Assembly: GCF_018531425.1 (NCBI RefSeq) | Contig: NZ_JAHBOI010000009.1 | Location: 1 to 64,000 of the forward strand | Direction: 5' to 3' | DNA: 64,000 bases | Source of the DNA: Paenarthrobacter sp. DKR-5 | GTDB lineage: Bacteria; Actinomycetota; Actinomycetes; Actinomycetales; Micrococcaceae | Shown here: one piece after another, positions 37,181-46,672 of the stretch | Position numbering within the stretch: the stretch's first letter is position 1 | Layout of the letters: each line of letters opens with the position of its first letter | The notes under the pieces: model-generated | The model's database searches: none | What the model was told of the DNA's origin: nothing | What the model saw: the letters and a program-made list of their open reading frames with translations, nothing else | Position numbers and translations under genes: made by a program

Positions 37181-37630
37181 CTAGCCCGCGACAACCTCGA
37201 GGTCGATCACAGCGGCGACGTCCTCGTGCAGACGGACGTTGGCCTGGTAGGAACCGACCGACTTGATGTGTGCCGGCAGTTCGACCTTGCGCTTGTCGAT
37301 GGCGCCGAGGCCAGCAGCCTCAACAGCCTTCGCGACGTCCTCGGCCTTCACGGTGCCGAACAGGCGTCCGGACTCGCCGGCCTTGACGACCAGCTTGACC
37401 GTCTTGGAACCGAGAGCCTGGGCCTGGGCCTGGGCGTCTTCCAGCGTGGCGTGCTCGCGTGCAACGCGGGCGGCCTTGATGGATTCAACCTGCTTCTCGC
37501 CACCCTTGGTCCAGGTGAGGGCGAAGCCGCGGGGCAGAAGGTAGTTACGGGCGTAACCGTTCTTCACCTCAACAACATCGCCAGCAGCACCGAGACCGGT
37601 GACTTCGTGGGTCAGAATGAGCTTTGCCAT
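37181..37630 (-). CDS. rplI: 50S ribosomal protein L9
   Basis: The 149-residue product has the L9 N-terminal domain ([20 protein letters not shown], then [15 protein letters not shown]), a long connecting helix ([10 protein letters not shown]) and a C-terminal rRNA-binding domain ([16 protein letters not shown]). It is the last gene of the rpsF-ssb-rpsR-rplI operon and is followed directly by an intrinsic terminator. Confidence 0.98.
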   Translation of the reverse strand: MAKLILTHEVTGLGAAGDVVEVKNGYARNYLLPRGFALTWTKGGEKQVESIKAARVAREHATLEDAQAQAQALGSKTVKLVVKAGESGRLFGTVKAEDVAKAVEAAGLGAIDKRKVELPAHIKSVGSYQANVRLHEDVAAVIDLEVVAG

Positions 37631-37649
37631 GTTCTTCTATCTCCTTCGC

Positions 37650-37889
37650 TTAGCCGCGGCCTGCGCCGGAGTAGGGCAGCAGTGCAACTTCGCGGGCGTT
37701 CTTGATCGCCAGGGCGATCTTGCGCTGTTCCTGCACGGTCACGCCGGTGACGCGACGGGCACGGATCTTTCCGCGGTCGGAGATGAACTTGCGCAGCAAG
37801 GCGACGTCCTTGTAGTCGATGACAGTGATGTCAGCGGCCTTCAAGGGGTTGGACTTTGGTTTGGGCTTACGGAGTTCAGCCTTAGCCAT
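37650..37889 (-). CDS. rpsR: 30S ribosomal protein S18
   Basis: The 79-residue product has the S18 core ([51 protein letters not shown]). It binds S6 on the platform of the 30S subunit and is encoded in the same operon. It contains no zinc-binding cysteines, so it is the C-minus form of S18. Confidence 0.98.
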   Translation of the reverse strand: MAKAELRKPKPKSNPLKAADITVIDYKDVALLRKFISDRGKIRARRVTGVTVQEQRKIALAIKNAREVALLPYSGAGRG

Positions 37890-37974
37890 CGTGGAGCTCC
37901 TTAGTATCTAGTGGAGCCCGCAGACACCGTGTCCGCGGGATGGTGGTGACGGCGGGACGCCGTCGGGGTGGTGC

Positions 37975-38499
37975 TTAGAAGGGAGGTTCGGAATCCTGGC
38001 CGTTGCCCCAGCCGGACGAGCCACCGGAGGGCGCGCCCCACGGGTCTTCCTGCTGGGAGGACTGGCCGCCCCAGCCGGAGTTGCCTTGGCCGGAGTTGTT
38101 GCCGCCGAAGCCGCCGCCGCCCTGTCCGCCGGAGCGCTGGGTGCGGTTGACCTTGGCGGACGCGTAGCGCAGCGAGGGGCCGATCTCGTCGACCTCCAGC
38201 TCGATAACGGTGCGCTTCTCGCCTTCTTTTGTTTCATAGGAACGGGACTTCAGCCGGCCGTTGACGATCACCCGGGTGCCCTTGGTCAGGGACTCGGCGA
38301 CGTTTTCGGCAGCCTCGCGCCAGACCGATGCGCGCAGGAACAGCGTTTCGCCGTCCTTCCACTCATTGGACTGCCGGTCGAAGGTGCGCGGAGTGGACGC
38401 AATGGTGAAGTTGGCCACTGCCGAGCCGGACGGGGTGAACCGCAGTTCCGGGTCGCTGGTGAGGTTACCAATGACCGTGATAGTGGTTTCGCCTGCCAT
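37975..38499 (-). CDS. ssb: single-stranded DNA-binding protein
   Basis: The 174-residue protein has an OB-fold (residues 1-110; [40 protein letters not shown]), a Gly/Gln/Ser-rich linker (residues about 120-165) and an acidic tip ending DSEPPF used to recruit partner proteins. It protects single-stranded DNA at forks. Being in the S6-S18 operon is the typical genome position. Confidence 0.97.
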   Translation of the reverse strand: MAGETTITVIGNLTSDPELRFTPSGSAVANFTIASTPRTFDRQSNEWKDGETLFLRASVWREAAENVAESLTKGTRVIVNGRLKSRSYETKEGEKRTVIELEVDEIGPSLRYASAKVNRTQRSGGQGGGGFGGNNSGQGNSGWGGQSSQQEDPWGAPSGGSSGWGNGQDSEPPF

Positions 38500-38562
38500 C
38501 TACTGCCTCCTAAGTTCTGTTCCGAATAAACCGTTGGGAATAAGCCAATCAGGTGCCACCGA

Positions 38563-38868
38563 CTATTCGGCGGAAACCTTCTGGTCTTCCGGACGGATGA
38601 TCTTGGTGCGCAGGATGGTCTCGTTGAGGCCAAGCTGGCGGTCCAGTTCCTGGGCGGTAGCCGGCGCAGCGGTGAAGTTCACCACGGCGTAGATACCCTC
38701 GGACTTCTTCTTGATGTCGTACGCCAGACGGCGACGACCCCAGATGTCCACCTTGTCGATGGTGCCACCATCGTTGCGGACAACATTGAGGAACTTGTCG
38801 AGCGACGGCTCAACGGTACGCTCGTCGACCTCGGGGTCGATGATTACCATCAATTCGTAAGGACGCAT
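38563..38868 (-). CDS. rpsF: 30S ribosomal protein S6
   Basis: The 101-residue protein begins [20 protein letters not shown] and contains [26 protein letters not shown], the standard S6 fold. The start is ATG 38868, with AGGAGG nine bases upstream; a longer start with GSH in front lacks support. It is the operon's first gene. A hairpin in its leader might bind the S6:S18 complex. Confidence 0.97.
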   Translation of the reverse strand: MRPYELMVIIDPEVDERTVEPSLDKFLNVVRNDGGTIDKVDIWGRRRLAYDIKKKSEGIYAVVNFTAAPATAQELDRQLGLNETILRTKIIRPEDQKVSAE

Positions 38869-38897
38869 ATGTGAACCCACCTCCTCTGGGCTAAGCG

Positions 38898-38916
38898 GTT
38901 ACGGTCCTTCCGTAAC
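38898..38916 (-). promoter_or_regulatory. leader hairpin upstream of rpsF
   Basis: GTTACGG and CCGTAAC form a perfect 7-bp stem with a five-base loop, about 30 bp upstream of the rpsF start. The S6:S18 complex is known to bind leader RNA through a CCG motif in several bacteria; whether this hairpin is such an element is uncertain. It might also be a simple operator. Confidence 0.3.
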
Positions 38917-39058
38917 AGGAGGTTCAATGCGAATATGCGGCGACGGCGGGGCGGAAGACTTCCGCTGCCGGGCGCCAGCACAGACTTCCCTATGCTACCG
39001 GAAAAGCGTTGGCGGCGGCGACACGGCCTAGGCTTGTGGAAAAGGAAGAGGAGATCCC

Positions 39059-39850
39059 ATGCGAGTGGCTCTTGCCCAGATCGTGACCGGGCGCGACCCC
39101 GAGGCCAATCTCCGGCTGCTCGACGAGCACGCCGGGCGGGCCAAGGAGGCCGGCGCCGAGCTCGTGGTGTTCCCGGAAGCCTCCATGCGGGCCTTCGGCA
39201 ACTCCCTGACGGACATCGCCGAAAGCCTGGACGGCCGGTGGGCGCAGGGTCTGCGGGACGTTGCCGCCCGGCACGGGATCGCCGTCGTCGCCGGGATGTT
39301 CACCCCGGCTGCCGGGGGCAAGGTGCGCAACACCTTGCTGGCAACGGGCTCCGGCATCGAGGCGCATTACGACAAGATCCACCTTTACGACGCCTTCGGG
39401 TTCTCGGAGTCGGACACTGTCGAAGCCGGCGACGCGGTCAGCACCTTCACGCTGGGCGGCGTCACCTTCGGTCTTGCCACCTGCTACGACGTGCGCTTCC
39501 CGGCCCTGTTCACCGCCAATGCGCGGGCGGGTGCCCACATCAACATCCTCTGCGCCTCCTGGGGGGCCGGGCCCGGCAAGACCGACCAGTGGGACCTGCT
39601 GGTGCGGGCCCGTGCGCTCGACAGCACCACGTTCGTCCTCGCCTGCGGACAGGCTGATCCGGCTGCCGCCGGCATCGAGACCCGCGGCACGGCTCCCACG
39701 GGCATCGGGCACAGCGCCGTCGTCGGCCCCGACGGGACGGTGCTGGCCCGGCTCGACGGCGCCCCGGGGCTTCTCGTGGCCGACGTCGACCCAGGTGCTG
39801 TGGAACAGGTCCGGAAGACGCTTCCGGTGCTGGCCAACGCCCGGCTCTGA
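39059..39850 (+). CDS. carbon-nitrogen hydrolase (nitrilase superfamily)
   Basis: This 263-residue cytoplasmic protein carries the nitrilase catalytic triad: E40 in VVFPEAS, K106 in HYDKIHLYD and C142 in ATCYDVRFP. The sequence fits the amidase branch related to omega-amidase and deaminated glutathione amidase (Nit1/YafV), with AHYDKIHLYDAFGF as a typical stretch. Substrate is not determined. It is a single gene, divergent from rpsF. Confidence 0.9.
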   Translation: MRVALAQIVTGRDPEANLRLLDEHAGRAKEAGAELVVFPEASMRAFGNSLTDIAESLDGRWAQGLRDVAARHGIAVVAGMFTPAAGGKVRNTLLATGSGIEAHYDKIHLYDAFGFSESDTVEAGDAVSTFTLGGVTFGLATCYDVRFPALFTANARAGAHINILCASWGAGPGKTDQWDLLVRARALDSTTFVLACGQADPAAAGIETRGTAPTGIGHSAVVGPDGTVLARLDGAPGLLVADVDPGAVEQVRKTLPVLANARL

Positions 39851-39954
39851 GCAGCACGCGCGTCGAGCGGGCGGCAACGGCGACCCCGCGGCGCGGGAGG
39901 TCGCCACGACTGGCCGTTCGCGGGAGCGTGCGGGGCGGATGGGATGATCGGGCC

Positions 39955-40605
39955 ATGACTTCGGAAAGCAAACGCGCGCGGCACGGCAAGCTCCGGTTCG
40001 CCATCATGCTGCTGGCGGGTCTCACGGCCGCAGCGGGGACGGGGCTGCTGGGCAACTGGATCCACGCGGCCGCCGTCGGCTGGGGAACCGCCGCCCTGGT
40101 GTACGACGTCTGGGTGTGGAGCGTGATCTCCCGGATGGACCCTGCCGAAACCCGCCGGCACGCCACGGCCGAGGACCCGTCCGCGAGCACCCGCGACATC
40201 CTCCTGCTGGTGGCCAATGTGGGCTCTCTCGCCGCCGTCGGGCTCGTGCTCGTGGAGTCCGGCAACACCCAGGGCGCCGGCAAGGCATGGCTGGCGCTGC
40301 TGGCGATCGGCACCGTCGCGGTCTCCTGGCTCCTGGTGCACACCCTGTACACGCTGCGCTACGCCAGCCAGTACTACGGGGGCGCCGAGCCGGGCGGGAT
40401 CGACTTCAACCAGCCCGAGCCGCCCACCTACCTGGACATCGCCTACATGGCGTTCAGCCTCGGCATGACCTACCAGGTCTCGGACACGGGCATCCAGACC
40501 AGCGCCATCCGCGCCACCGCCTTCAGGCACAGCCTGCTCGCGTTCATCTTCGGCATCGTCATCCTCGCCACCTCGATCAACCTGGTGGTCGGCCTGGCCC
40601 AGTAG
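39955..40605 (+). CDS. DUF1345 family membrane protein
   Basis: The 216-residue protein has about five membrane helices and the DUF1345 signature YYGGAEPGGIDFNQPEPPTY followed by DIAYMAFSLGMTYQVSDTGI. Function is unknown. The start is ATG 39955, after GGGATGATCGGG; a frame open further upstream is rejected. It ends 36 bp before the convergent ABC permease gene. Confidence 0.88.
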   Translation: MTSESKRARHGKLRFAIMLLAGLTAAAGTGLLGNWIHAAAVGWGTAALVYDVWVWSVISRMDPAETRRHATAEDPSASTRDILLLVANVGSLAAVGLVLVESGNTQGAGKAWLALLAIGTVAVSWLLVHTLYTLRYASQYYGGAEPGGIDFNQPEPPTYLDIAYMAFSLGMTYQVSDTGIQTSAIRATAFRHSLLAFIFGIVILATSINLVVGLAQ

Positions 40606-40640
40606 TCCGGACGGCAGTAGCCCGGACGGCGGCTGCGGGC

Positions 40641-41480
40641 CTAGACGTCCCGTCGCTTGAGCAGGGCCGCCGCGGCCGCCAGCAGCGCCACGGTCCAGGC
40701 GGCGAGCACCAGGCCGCCCTGCCACGGTTCGAGCTGGTCTGCCAGCGTGGTGTGCTGCAGCAGCCTGCTCCCGGCGCCGCTGGGGCTGTATTTGTTCAGC
40801 GTCTTCACGACGTCGCCCGGGATGATCTGCAGGGCGATCGGAGCGACGAAGAAGAGGCCCACCAGGCTCATGATGCCGCCGGCCGAGTTGCGCGTGATGG
40901 CCCCCAGCGCCATGCCCATCAGGGCGACCGCCGCCACGTACACCCCCGAGAGCAGGATGCCCTGCAGCACTCCGGCCTGGTCGAGCGAGAGGGTCTGGCT
41001 GTACTGGGCAAGGATCGGTTTCGCCACGAGGTAGGAGAGGAGGGCGGACGCCGTCGCCACGACATAGGCCACCGCGGTGAGGACCACCGCCTTGGCCACG
41101 AACGCCGGAAGCCGGGTGGGGACGGCCGCGAAGGTTGAGCGGATCATGCCGGTGCTGAACTCCGAGGCGATGGTCAGCACCCCGAGCGAGCCGATGATCA
41201 GCTGGGCGAGGCCGACCCCGCTGGTAGGAATGCTGGTGAGCAGGTCAGGCTGGCTGAGGGCCGCCCCGGCCCGGGGATTGACGGCGGCGTCGCGCAAGGC
41301 CTGTCCGATTCCCCAACCGCTGAGCGCGGACAGTCCCACCATCACCAGCACGGTGCCCGCCAGCAGGATCAGGGTCGAGCGAAGGGTGCGGAACTTGATC
41401 CATTCCGAGTTGAGGACGCGGTGGAAGGCCAGGCCGGGGCCGACGGTGCGGTGGGCGCGGTTGGCAGCTGCGGTGCTCAC
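40641..41480 (-). CDS. ABC transporter membrane subunit (ABC-2 type)
   Basis: This 279-residue protein has six hydrophobic segments, starting after EWIKFRTLRSTLILLAGTVL, with QLIIGSLGVLTIASEFSTGMIRSTFAAVPTR as the family-characteristic central piece. It works with the ATPase gene it overlaps by 4 nt. Such two-component systems often export lipids, peptides or drugs, or resist antibiotics; the substrate is unknown. Confidence 0.9.
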   Translation of the reverse strand: MSTAAANRAHRTVGPGLAFHRVLNSEWIKFRTLRSTLILLAGTVLVMVGLSALSGWGIGQALRDAAVNPRAGAALSQPDLLTSIPTSGVGLAQLIIGSLGVLTIASEFSTGMIRSTFAAVPTRLPAFVAKAVVLTAVAYVVATASALLSYLVAKPILAQYSQTLSLDQAGVLQGILLSGVYVAAVALMGMALGAITRNSAGGIMSLVGLFFVAPIALQIIPGDVVKTLNKYSPSGAGSRLLQHTTLADQLEPWQGGLVLAAWTVALLAAAAALLKRRDV

Positions 41481-42415
41481 GGTGCGGCGTCTTCTGCCGG
41501 GGCCCCGGCGGTCAACAGGGAGTGGTATTCGACGTCGTCCTTGGTCAGCTCCATGTAGGCCTCCTCAAGCGAGGCCTGGAGCGGGGTGAGTTCGTAGAGC
41601 AGCAGGCCGTGTTCCAGCGCGACGGCGGCAATCTGCTTCGGGCCCAGGCCTGAGACCACGAGCGTCTCCCGTTCGGGGATTTCCACCGAGACCCCGTCCC
41701 GGGCGAGCAGGCGCTGGAGGTCGGAGACCCGCTCGGTGCGGATCCGGGTCCGGGCGGCGCCGTTGCCGTTGATGATGTCGGCGATCGGCGCATCCGCGAG
41801 GATCCGGCCGCGGCCGATCACGATGAGGTGATCCGCTGTCTGCGCCATTTCGCTCATCAGGTGGGAGGAGAGGAAGACGGTGCGGCCCTCGGCGGCCAGG
41901 TACTTGACCAGGTTGCGCACCCAGACGACTCCCTCCGGGTCCAGGCCGTTGACCGGTTCATCCAGGATCACGGTGTGCGGATCCCCGAGGAGCGCGCCGG
42001 CGATGCCGAGCCGCTGGCCCATGCCCAGGGAGAATCCGCCGACGCGTTTGCGGGCGACGTCGGCCAGGCCGGTCATCTCGATCACCTGCCGTACCCGCGA
42101 TGTCGGGATGGAGTGCGTTGCGGCCATGGCCCGCAGGTGGTTGTAGGCGGTGCGGCCGGTGTGCACGGCTTTGGCGTCGAGCAGGGCTCCGACCTCCCGC
42201 AGCGGCGCTTTGTGCCGGGCATAGGCCCGGCCGTTGACGGTCACGGTGCCGCCGCTGGGCCGGTCCAGGCCCAGGACCATGCGCATGGTGGTGGACTTCC
42301 CGGCACCGTTCGGGCCCAGGAATCCGGTCACAACTCCCGGCTTCACGGTGAAGGTGACACCGTCGACGGCGTGCTTGTCGCCGTAGGTCTTGGCAAGCTG
42401 TACTGCCTCAATCAT
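41477..42415 (-). CDS. ABC transporter ATPase subunit
   Basis: The 312-residue ATPase has Walker A GPNGAGKSTT, a signature-region motif FSLGMGQRLGIAGALLGDP (normally LSGGM), Walker B TVILDEPVNGLDPEG and H-loop SSHLMSEM. The C-terminal 90 residues are the extra domain of ABC-2 exporter ATPases. It pairs with the overlapping membrane subunit. Confidence 0.93.
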   Translation of the reverse strand: MIEAVQLAKTYGDKHAVDGVTFTVKPGVVTGFLGPNGAGKSTTMRMVLGLDRPSGGTVTVNGRAYARHKAPLREVGALLDAKAVHTGRTAYNHLRAMAATHSIPTSRVRQVIEMTGLADVARKRVGGFSLGMGQRLGIAGALLGDPHTVILDEPVNGLDPEGVVWVRNLVKYLAAEGRTVFLSSHLMSEMAQTADHLIVIGRGRILADAPIADIINGNGAARTRIRTERVSDLQRLLARDGVSVEIPERETLVVSGLGPKQIAAVALEHGLLLYELTPLQASLEEAYMELTKDDVEYHSLLTAGAPAEDAAP

Positions 42416-42542
42416 CGGATGGTCCTTCGGGGTTGCGGAGCAGCGGCTACATCCTCCACGCTACGGCCGGGCGGCGTGCCGAGGGAGTACCTGCGGGATG
42501 GTTCTTGCCGGCTCCCCCGTCGCCGCCGGGGGCTGCCCGCGT

Positions 42543-44039
42543 TCAGCCGTTGGTCGCCGAGTACACCCGCAGTGCGCCGGGGCGCACGCCGAACCTGGCA
42601 CTGCGCACTCCGGCGACCACCTCGCCGTCGACCGCCAGGGAGAGCGGCCCGTCCACCGATTCCACCTGGAGGCTGGTGGCGGTGCGAAGGTGGGTGACGC
42701 TGGAGGTCTGCGTGGTGCCTGTCAGCACGGCCCAGAGCAGGCGCACGCGGGCAAAGCGCTCCTCCGCCTCGAGCACCCGGATGTCCAGCAGGCCGTCGTC
42801 GAGCTTGGGCCGCACCAGGGGCGCAAGGTCCTCCGGGTAGTAGCGGCCGCGGCCCACGTACAGGATCCAGATCCGGGTGCGGACCCCGTCCAGCAGCACC
42901 GGGAAGGGCCTGGCTACGGCGAAGGTGCGCAGTCCCGCCAGCACCCCGGCCAGCGGCTTGCCAAGCTCCGGCTGCAGCAGCTCGCGGCGGCGCACCAGGT
43001 TGGGGTAGATGCCGATGCTCGCCGTGTTGAGCATGAACAGGTCCTGCTGCTCCTCCGAGCCTTTGCCCCCGCGTTCGATGCTCACGACGCCGCAGTCACT
43101 GACGACCGCCTGCCCGGAGCGGGCGGCCTCGGCCACGGATACCACGTCCCGGACGAGGGCGTCGCGGAGGAAGTGGTTCAGCGTCCCGCCGGGAAACGCC
43201 AGCAGCGGCAGCCCCCTCTCGCAGGCGACCGCGGCGGCCGACCCGACCGACCCGTCGCCGCCCCAGACCCCCAGCGCCGCAGCGCCCTCATCCGCGGCCC
43301 GTTCGAGCTCCGCGCGCAGGTCGTCCCCTCTGCCGATTTCCACGAGGCGGGCCTGCGGAAACGCCGTCTGCACCGCCGTCCGTGTGTCGTCGTCGTAGGA
43401 ACCGCCGAGGGTATTCAGCGCCACGACGAGTCCCTCCCCCGCGCCGAGCGGGTGCACCTGCTCACGGGTCGGGGAGGGTTCCGGCGCGGCATCGCGGGCA
43501 GGCCACCAGCGCCGGGTGAGCGCCGCGGCACCCAGCCCGATCGCGGACCCGAGCACGACGTCGGAGGGCCAGTGCGCACCGGTGTGCACTCTCGAATAGG
43601 CGACGCCGACTGCCAGCGGAGCAGCGGCCGCGCCGAGCGGCCTGCTCACCATCCCCATCCCGGTGGCGAACGCGACGGCCGAGGCCGAATGGCCCGACGG
43701 CAGTGAGGAACTGGTCGGCTGCGGATTGACGAAGCGGAAATGCGGCAGATGCACCGGCAGCGGCCGCCGGCGGGGCAGCGCGGACTTGAAGATCAGGTTG
43801 GTGGCGGCCGAGGCAACCCCGAGGGCGAGCAGGCCGTGCACGGCGGCGCGGCGCGGACGGCCGGGGACGAAGGCCAGGACGCCGGCGATGCCGAACCACA
43901 GCTTGCCGTGCGTGGCCGCATTGGAGAGGTGCCGGAAGCCGGCGTCCCACGGTCCGTGCGGCACCTCGGCCAGGGCGGCCACCATCGCCTTGTCCCAGCT
44001 GGAGACCCGGGCCAGCGGCCGCCTGAGGTGTCTGCGCAT
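42543..44039 (-). CDS. PAP2 phosphatase-diacylglycerol kinase fusion
   Basis: The 498-residue protein joins two lipid-active domains. The N-terminal PAP2 domain (about residues 20-190) has the phosphatase triad KSALPRRRP, SLPSGHS and SRVHTGAHWPSDV within membrane helices. The C-terminal part (about 205-498) has a lipid kinase catalytic fold with WGGDGSVGSAA (GGDG loop) and FPGGTLNHF. It could both dephosphorylate and phosphorylate lipid substrates, at the membrane. A second PAP2 gene is divergent, 41 bp away. Confidence 0.92.
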   Translation of the reverse strand: MRRHLRRPLARVSSWDKAMVAALAEVPHGPWDAGFRHLSNAATHGKLWFGIAGVLAFVPGRPRRAAVHGLLALGVASAATNLIFKSALPRRRPLPVHLPHFRFVNPQPTSSSLPSGHSASAVAFATGMGMVSRPLGAAAAPLAVGVAYSRVHTGAHWPSDVVLGSAIGLGAAALTRRWWPARDAAPEPSPTREQVHPLGAGEGLVVALNTLGGSYDDDTRTAVQTAFPQARLVEIGRGDDLRAELERAADEGAAALGVWGGDGSVGSAAAVACERGLPLLAFPGGTLNHFLRDALVRDVVSVAEAARSGQAVVSDCGVVSIERGGKGSEEQQDLFMLNTASIGIYPNLVRRRELLQPELGKPLAGVLAGLRTFAVARPFPVLLDGVRTRIWILYVGRGRYYPEDLAPLVRPKLDDGLLDIRVLEAEERFARVRLLWAVLTGTTQTSSVTHLRTATSLQVESVDGPLSLAVDGEVVAGVRSARFGVRPGALRVYSATNG

Positions 44040-44080
44040 TTGCTCAGCCTACGTCCTCCCACGCCCGTTACCATGGGCTC

Positions 44081-44758
44081 ATGGCACAGCTGCTGGCTCC
44101 GCGCCGCTACCGCCGCGGGCCCCTGCGCGCGTGGTCGGCCGTTTCGCTGGCAGCCTTCACGGTGCTGGGAGCGCTGGTCATGCTGGACCGGCGCCATCCC
44201 GTGTTCCAGCCGCTCGATCTTGCCTGGTCCGGCCTGGTCTCAGCCTTCCGGTCCGGGTGGCTCACGGACGCCAACTATGTGCTGAACTGGCTGGGTCTGT
44301 GGGGCATGTGGCTCTTCCACGCCGCGTTCTTCGCGGCTTTGTGGCTCGGCGGCCGGCGGGCGTCCGCCGCCTACACGGCCGTCACCGGCGTAACGGCTCT
44401 GGTCGCCACTGACGGCGTGAAGATACTGGTGGACCGCCAGCGGCCCGAGGACCGGCTCGTGAGCGTGACGACCAATTCATTCCCTTCCGGGCATGTTTCC
44501 GCCACGTGCGTCGCGCTGGTAGCCGCGGCCTTCGTCGTGGGCCACGCCTGGGCCTGGGCCGCGGCGGGCGCGGGAACCGTCCTGATGATGTACAGCCGGA
44601 CCTATCTGGGCGTGCACTGGTTCAGCGACGTGGTGGCCGGGGCACTGCTCGGCCTTGGCATCGCAGCTGCCTTTTGGCTCCCGTTCCAGCTTCGATGCGT
44701 CAGTCGGAATGCACCGCCGGTTCGGGCACCGGGAGCGGCCGGGCCGCCGGAATCGTGA
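44081..44758 (+). CDS. PAP2 family membrane phosphatase
   Basis: This 225-residue protein has the PAP2 signature KILVDRQRP, SFPSGHVS and SRTYLGVHWFSDVVAG between membrane helices. It likely acts on undecaprenyl or phosphatidyl phosphates. It is divergent from the PAP2-diacylglycerol kinase fusion, separated by only 41 bp, and its end overlaps the convergent MFS gene by 59 bp. Confidence 0.9.
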   Translation: MAQLLAPRRYRRGPLRAWSAVSLAAFTVLGALVMLDRRHPVFQPLDLAWSGLVSAFRSGWLTDANYVLNWLGLWGMWLFHAAFFAALWLGGRRASAAYTAVTGVTALVATDGVKILVDRQRPEDRLVSVTTNSFPSGHVSATCVALVAAAFVVGHAWAWAAAGAGTVLMMYSRTYLGVHWFSDVVAGALLGLGIAAAFWLPFQLRCVSRNAPPVRAPGAAGPPES

Positions 44759-45890
44759 CCAGCGAGGCCACGATCACCACCCCCACCGCCAGCAGCGCGT
44801 TCCGCACTCCGACATGGTCCCCGATGAAGCCAAGCACGGGCGGCCCGGCGAGGAAAGCCGTGTAGCCGATGGTCGAGACCACCGACACCCGCGCGGCCGC
44901 CCGCGCAGGATCATCCGCCGCGGCGGACATCCCCACGGGGAACCCCAGCGCCGCCCCGGCGCCCCAGAGGACGGCCCCGACAGCGGCGAGCCAGACGTTG
45001 GGCACGAGCACGAACGCCACCAGCCCGGCCAGGGCCGCGCCGAGGCTGGCCCGCAGCACCAGCACGCGCCCGTACCGATCGATGAAGCGGGCGCCCACGA
45101 ACCGGAAAGCCGTCATCGAGGCGACGAACACCGCAAACATCAGCGCCCCGACGGCCTGCGTCGCGTGCAGGCCGTCGACCGTGGCCTTCGCGAGCCAGTC
45201 GTTGGCTGCCCCTTCGGTGAGCGCGGCCCCCAGCACCACCAGTCCGATCAGCAGCGTGCGGCCCTCACGCCACGCCGTCGCACCACGCGGCTGGGGCGAG
45301 CCTGCGGCCGGGGCATGCGGCCGGTCGGGAAGGAAGTAGCGCGGAGCGACCAGTACGAGCACCACCACGATCCCCGCGATCGCCAGCAGGTGGACGGGCA
45401 GGCCGACGTCGAGCTTCGCCAAACCGGCCCCGATCATCGCCCCGACGAACGCTCCGCCGCTGAACCCGGCGTGGAACTGCGGCATCACGGTCCGGCGCAG
45501 ACGCCGTTCCACCTCTGCGCCTTCCAGGTTCTGCGACACGTCCCAGAGGCCGACGCCGGCCCCGAACAGGAACAGTCCGGCGGCGACCCCTGGCACGGAA
45601 ACGGCCAGCAGCGACAGCGCGATGCTCACTCCCCCCACGGCGGCGAGCAGTCCCCCCGCCCGCACCGCGTGGGCGGTTCCGATCCTGGCCACCACGGTGC
45701 CGGAGAGGGGCAGCGAGATCAGGGAGCCGACCGCCGTCACCAGCAGCAGGGCCCCCATCTCGCCCGAGCTCAGGCCGAGGGTGGCGGTGACGGCCGGGAT
45801 GCGGGCTGCCCAGCTGGCAAAGACCATGCCGTTGAGGCCGAAGATGAGGAAGGTGGCGCGGGCGGCGGCACGCGGGTTGACGGCGGTCAT
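44700..45890 (-). CDS. MFS transporter (YbjJ-like)
   Basis: The 396-residue protein has 12 membrane segments and starts RATFLIFGLNGMVFASWAAR, with IPAVTATLGLSSGEMGALLL as found in YbjJ-type transporters. ATG 45890 overlaps the DeoR gene stop (ATGA), so the pair is translationally coupled and likely a sugar or sugar-derivative system. It overlaps the PAP2 gene on the other strand. Confidence 0.88.
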   Translation of the reverse strand: MTAVNPRAAARATFLIFGLNGMVFASWAARIPAVTATLGLSSGEMGALLLVTAVGSLISLPLSGTVVARIGTAHAVRAGGLLAAVGGVSIALSLLAVSVPGVAAGLFLFGAGVGLWDVSQNLEGAEVERRLRRTVMPQFHAGFSGGAFVGAMIGAGLAKLDVGLPVHLLAIAGIVVVLVLVAPRYFLPDRPHAPAAGSPQPRGATAWREGRTLLIGLVVLGAALTEGAANDWLAKATVDGLHATQAVGALMFAVFVASMTAFRFVGARFIDRYGRVLVLRASLGAALAGLVAFVLVPNVWLAAVGAVLWGAGAALGFPVGMSAAADDPARAAARVSVVSTIGYTAFLAGPPVLGFIGDHVGVRNALLAVGVVIVASLVTIPAARPLPVPEPAVHSD

Positions 45891-46651
45891 GCCTGGATTA
45901 CCTCCACGGAATGGTGGGTGAAAAAGTCGGCTTCCTCGTCGGTGAGGAGATGGTCGGTGATGAGCAGATCGATCGAGTCCGCGGCCGCGACGACGGCGAG
46001 CGTCGTCCTGTTCCACTTGGCGGCGTCGCACAGCAGGATGGTTCGGCCGCTGGACTGCATGGCCGCCCGCTTGATCGCGGCGTCACCCAAATCGTAGGCC
46101 GTCGCACCGTCTTGCAGTGAGAAGCCGCAGGGCGAGAGGACTGCGGTGTCGAACCGAAGGGAGCGGATGGTGGCCTCCGCGAGCGGTCCGGCGATTGCTC
46201 CCTCGCCGGCGCGCGGCTGGCCTCCCGGCAGGATCAGGTCCACGGCGTCGGAGCCTCCGAGTTCCGCGATCGCCTGCAGCGACAGCGGCATCACGGTCAG
46301 CGGGCGGGTGGCGAGGATCCTGGCCAGCTCCACGGCGGTGGTGCCGCTGTCCAGCACGAGGCTCTCCCGGTCCCGGAGCGCGGCCGTGGCCGCTGCCGCG
46401 ATGCGCACCTTCGCCTCCCGGTGTTCGAGCGCGCGCTGCCCGTAGCCGGGCTCCTCCCCCCGCAGCAGAAGGCTCCGCGCGCCGCCGTGCGTGCGCCGGA
46501 GCACGCCTTGGCCGGCGAGCACTTCAAGGTCGCGCCGAATGGTGGCACCCGACGCGCCGCAGACGGTTTCGAGCTCAGCGACGGAGACGGTCTCCTGATG
46601 GCGGAGAAGCTCGGCGATCAAACGGTGTCGGTCGGCGGTATGCACCACCAA
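45887..46651 (-). CDS. DeoR-family regulator
   Basis: This 254-residue protein has an N-terminal HTH (VSVAELETVCGASGATIRRDLEVLAGQGVLRRTHGGARS) and a phosphosugar-type C-terminal domain (LVLDSGTTAVELARIL, FDTAVLSPCGFSL). The start is uncertain: TTG 46651, GTG 46648 or GTG 46645, all just after a -10-like GATAGT. It is coupled to the MFS gene and upstream carries a perfect inverted repeat. Distinct from the other DeoR regulator at 5.2 kb. Confidence 0.9.
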   Translation of the reverse strand: MVVHTADRHRLIAELLRHQETVSVAELETVCGASGATIRRDLEVLAGQGVLRRTHGGARSLLLRGEEPGYGQRALEHREAKVRIAAAATAALRDRESLVLDSGTTAVELARILATRPLTVMPLSLQAIAELGGSDAVDLILPGGQPRAGEGAIAGPLAEATIRSLRFDTAVLSPCGFSLQDGATAYDLGDAAIKRAAMQSSGRTILLCDAAKWNRTTLAVVAAADSIDLLITDHLLTDEEADFFTHHSVEVIQA

Positions 46652-46672
46652 AAACTATCATCACCTGATCAT

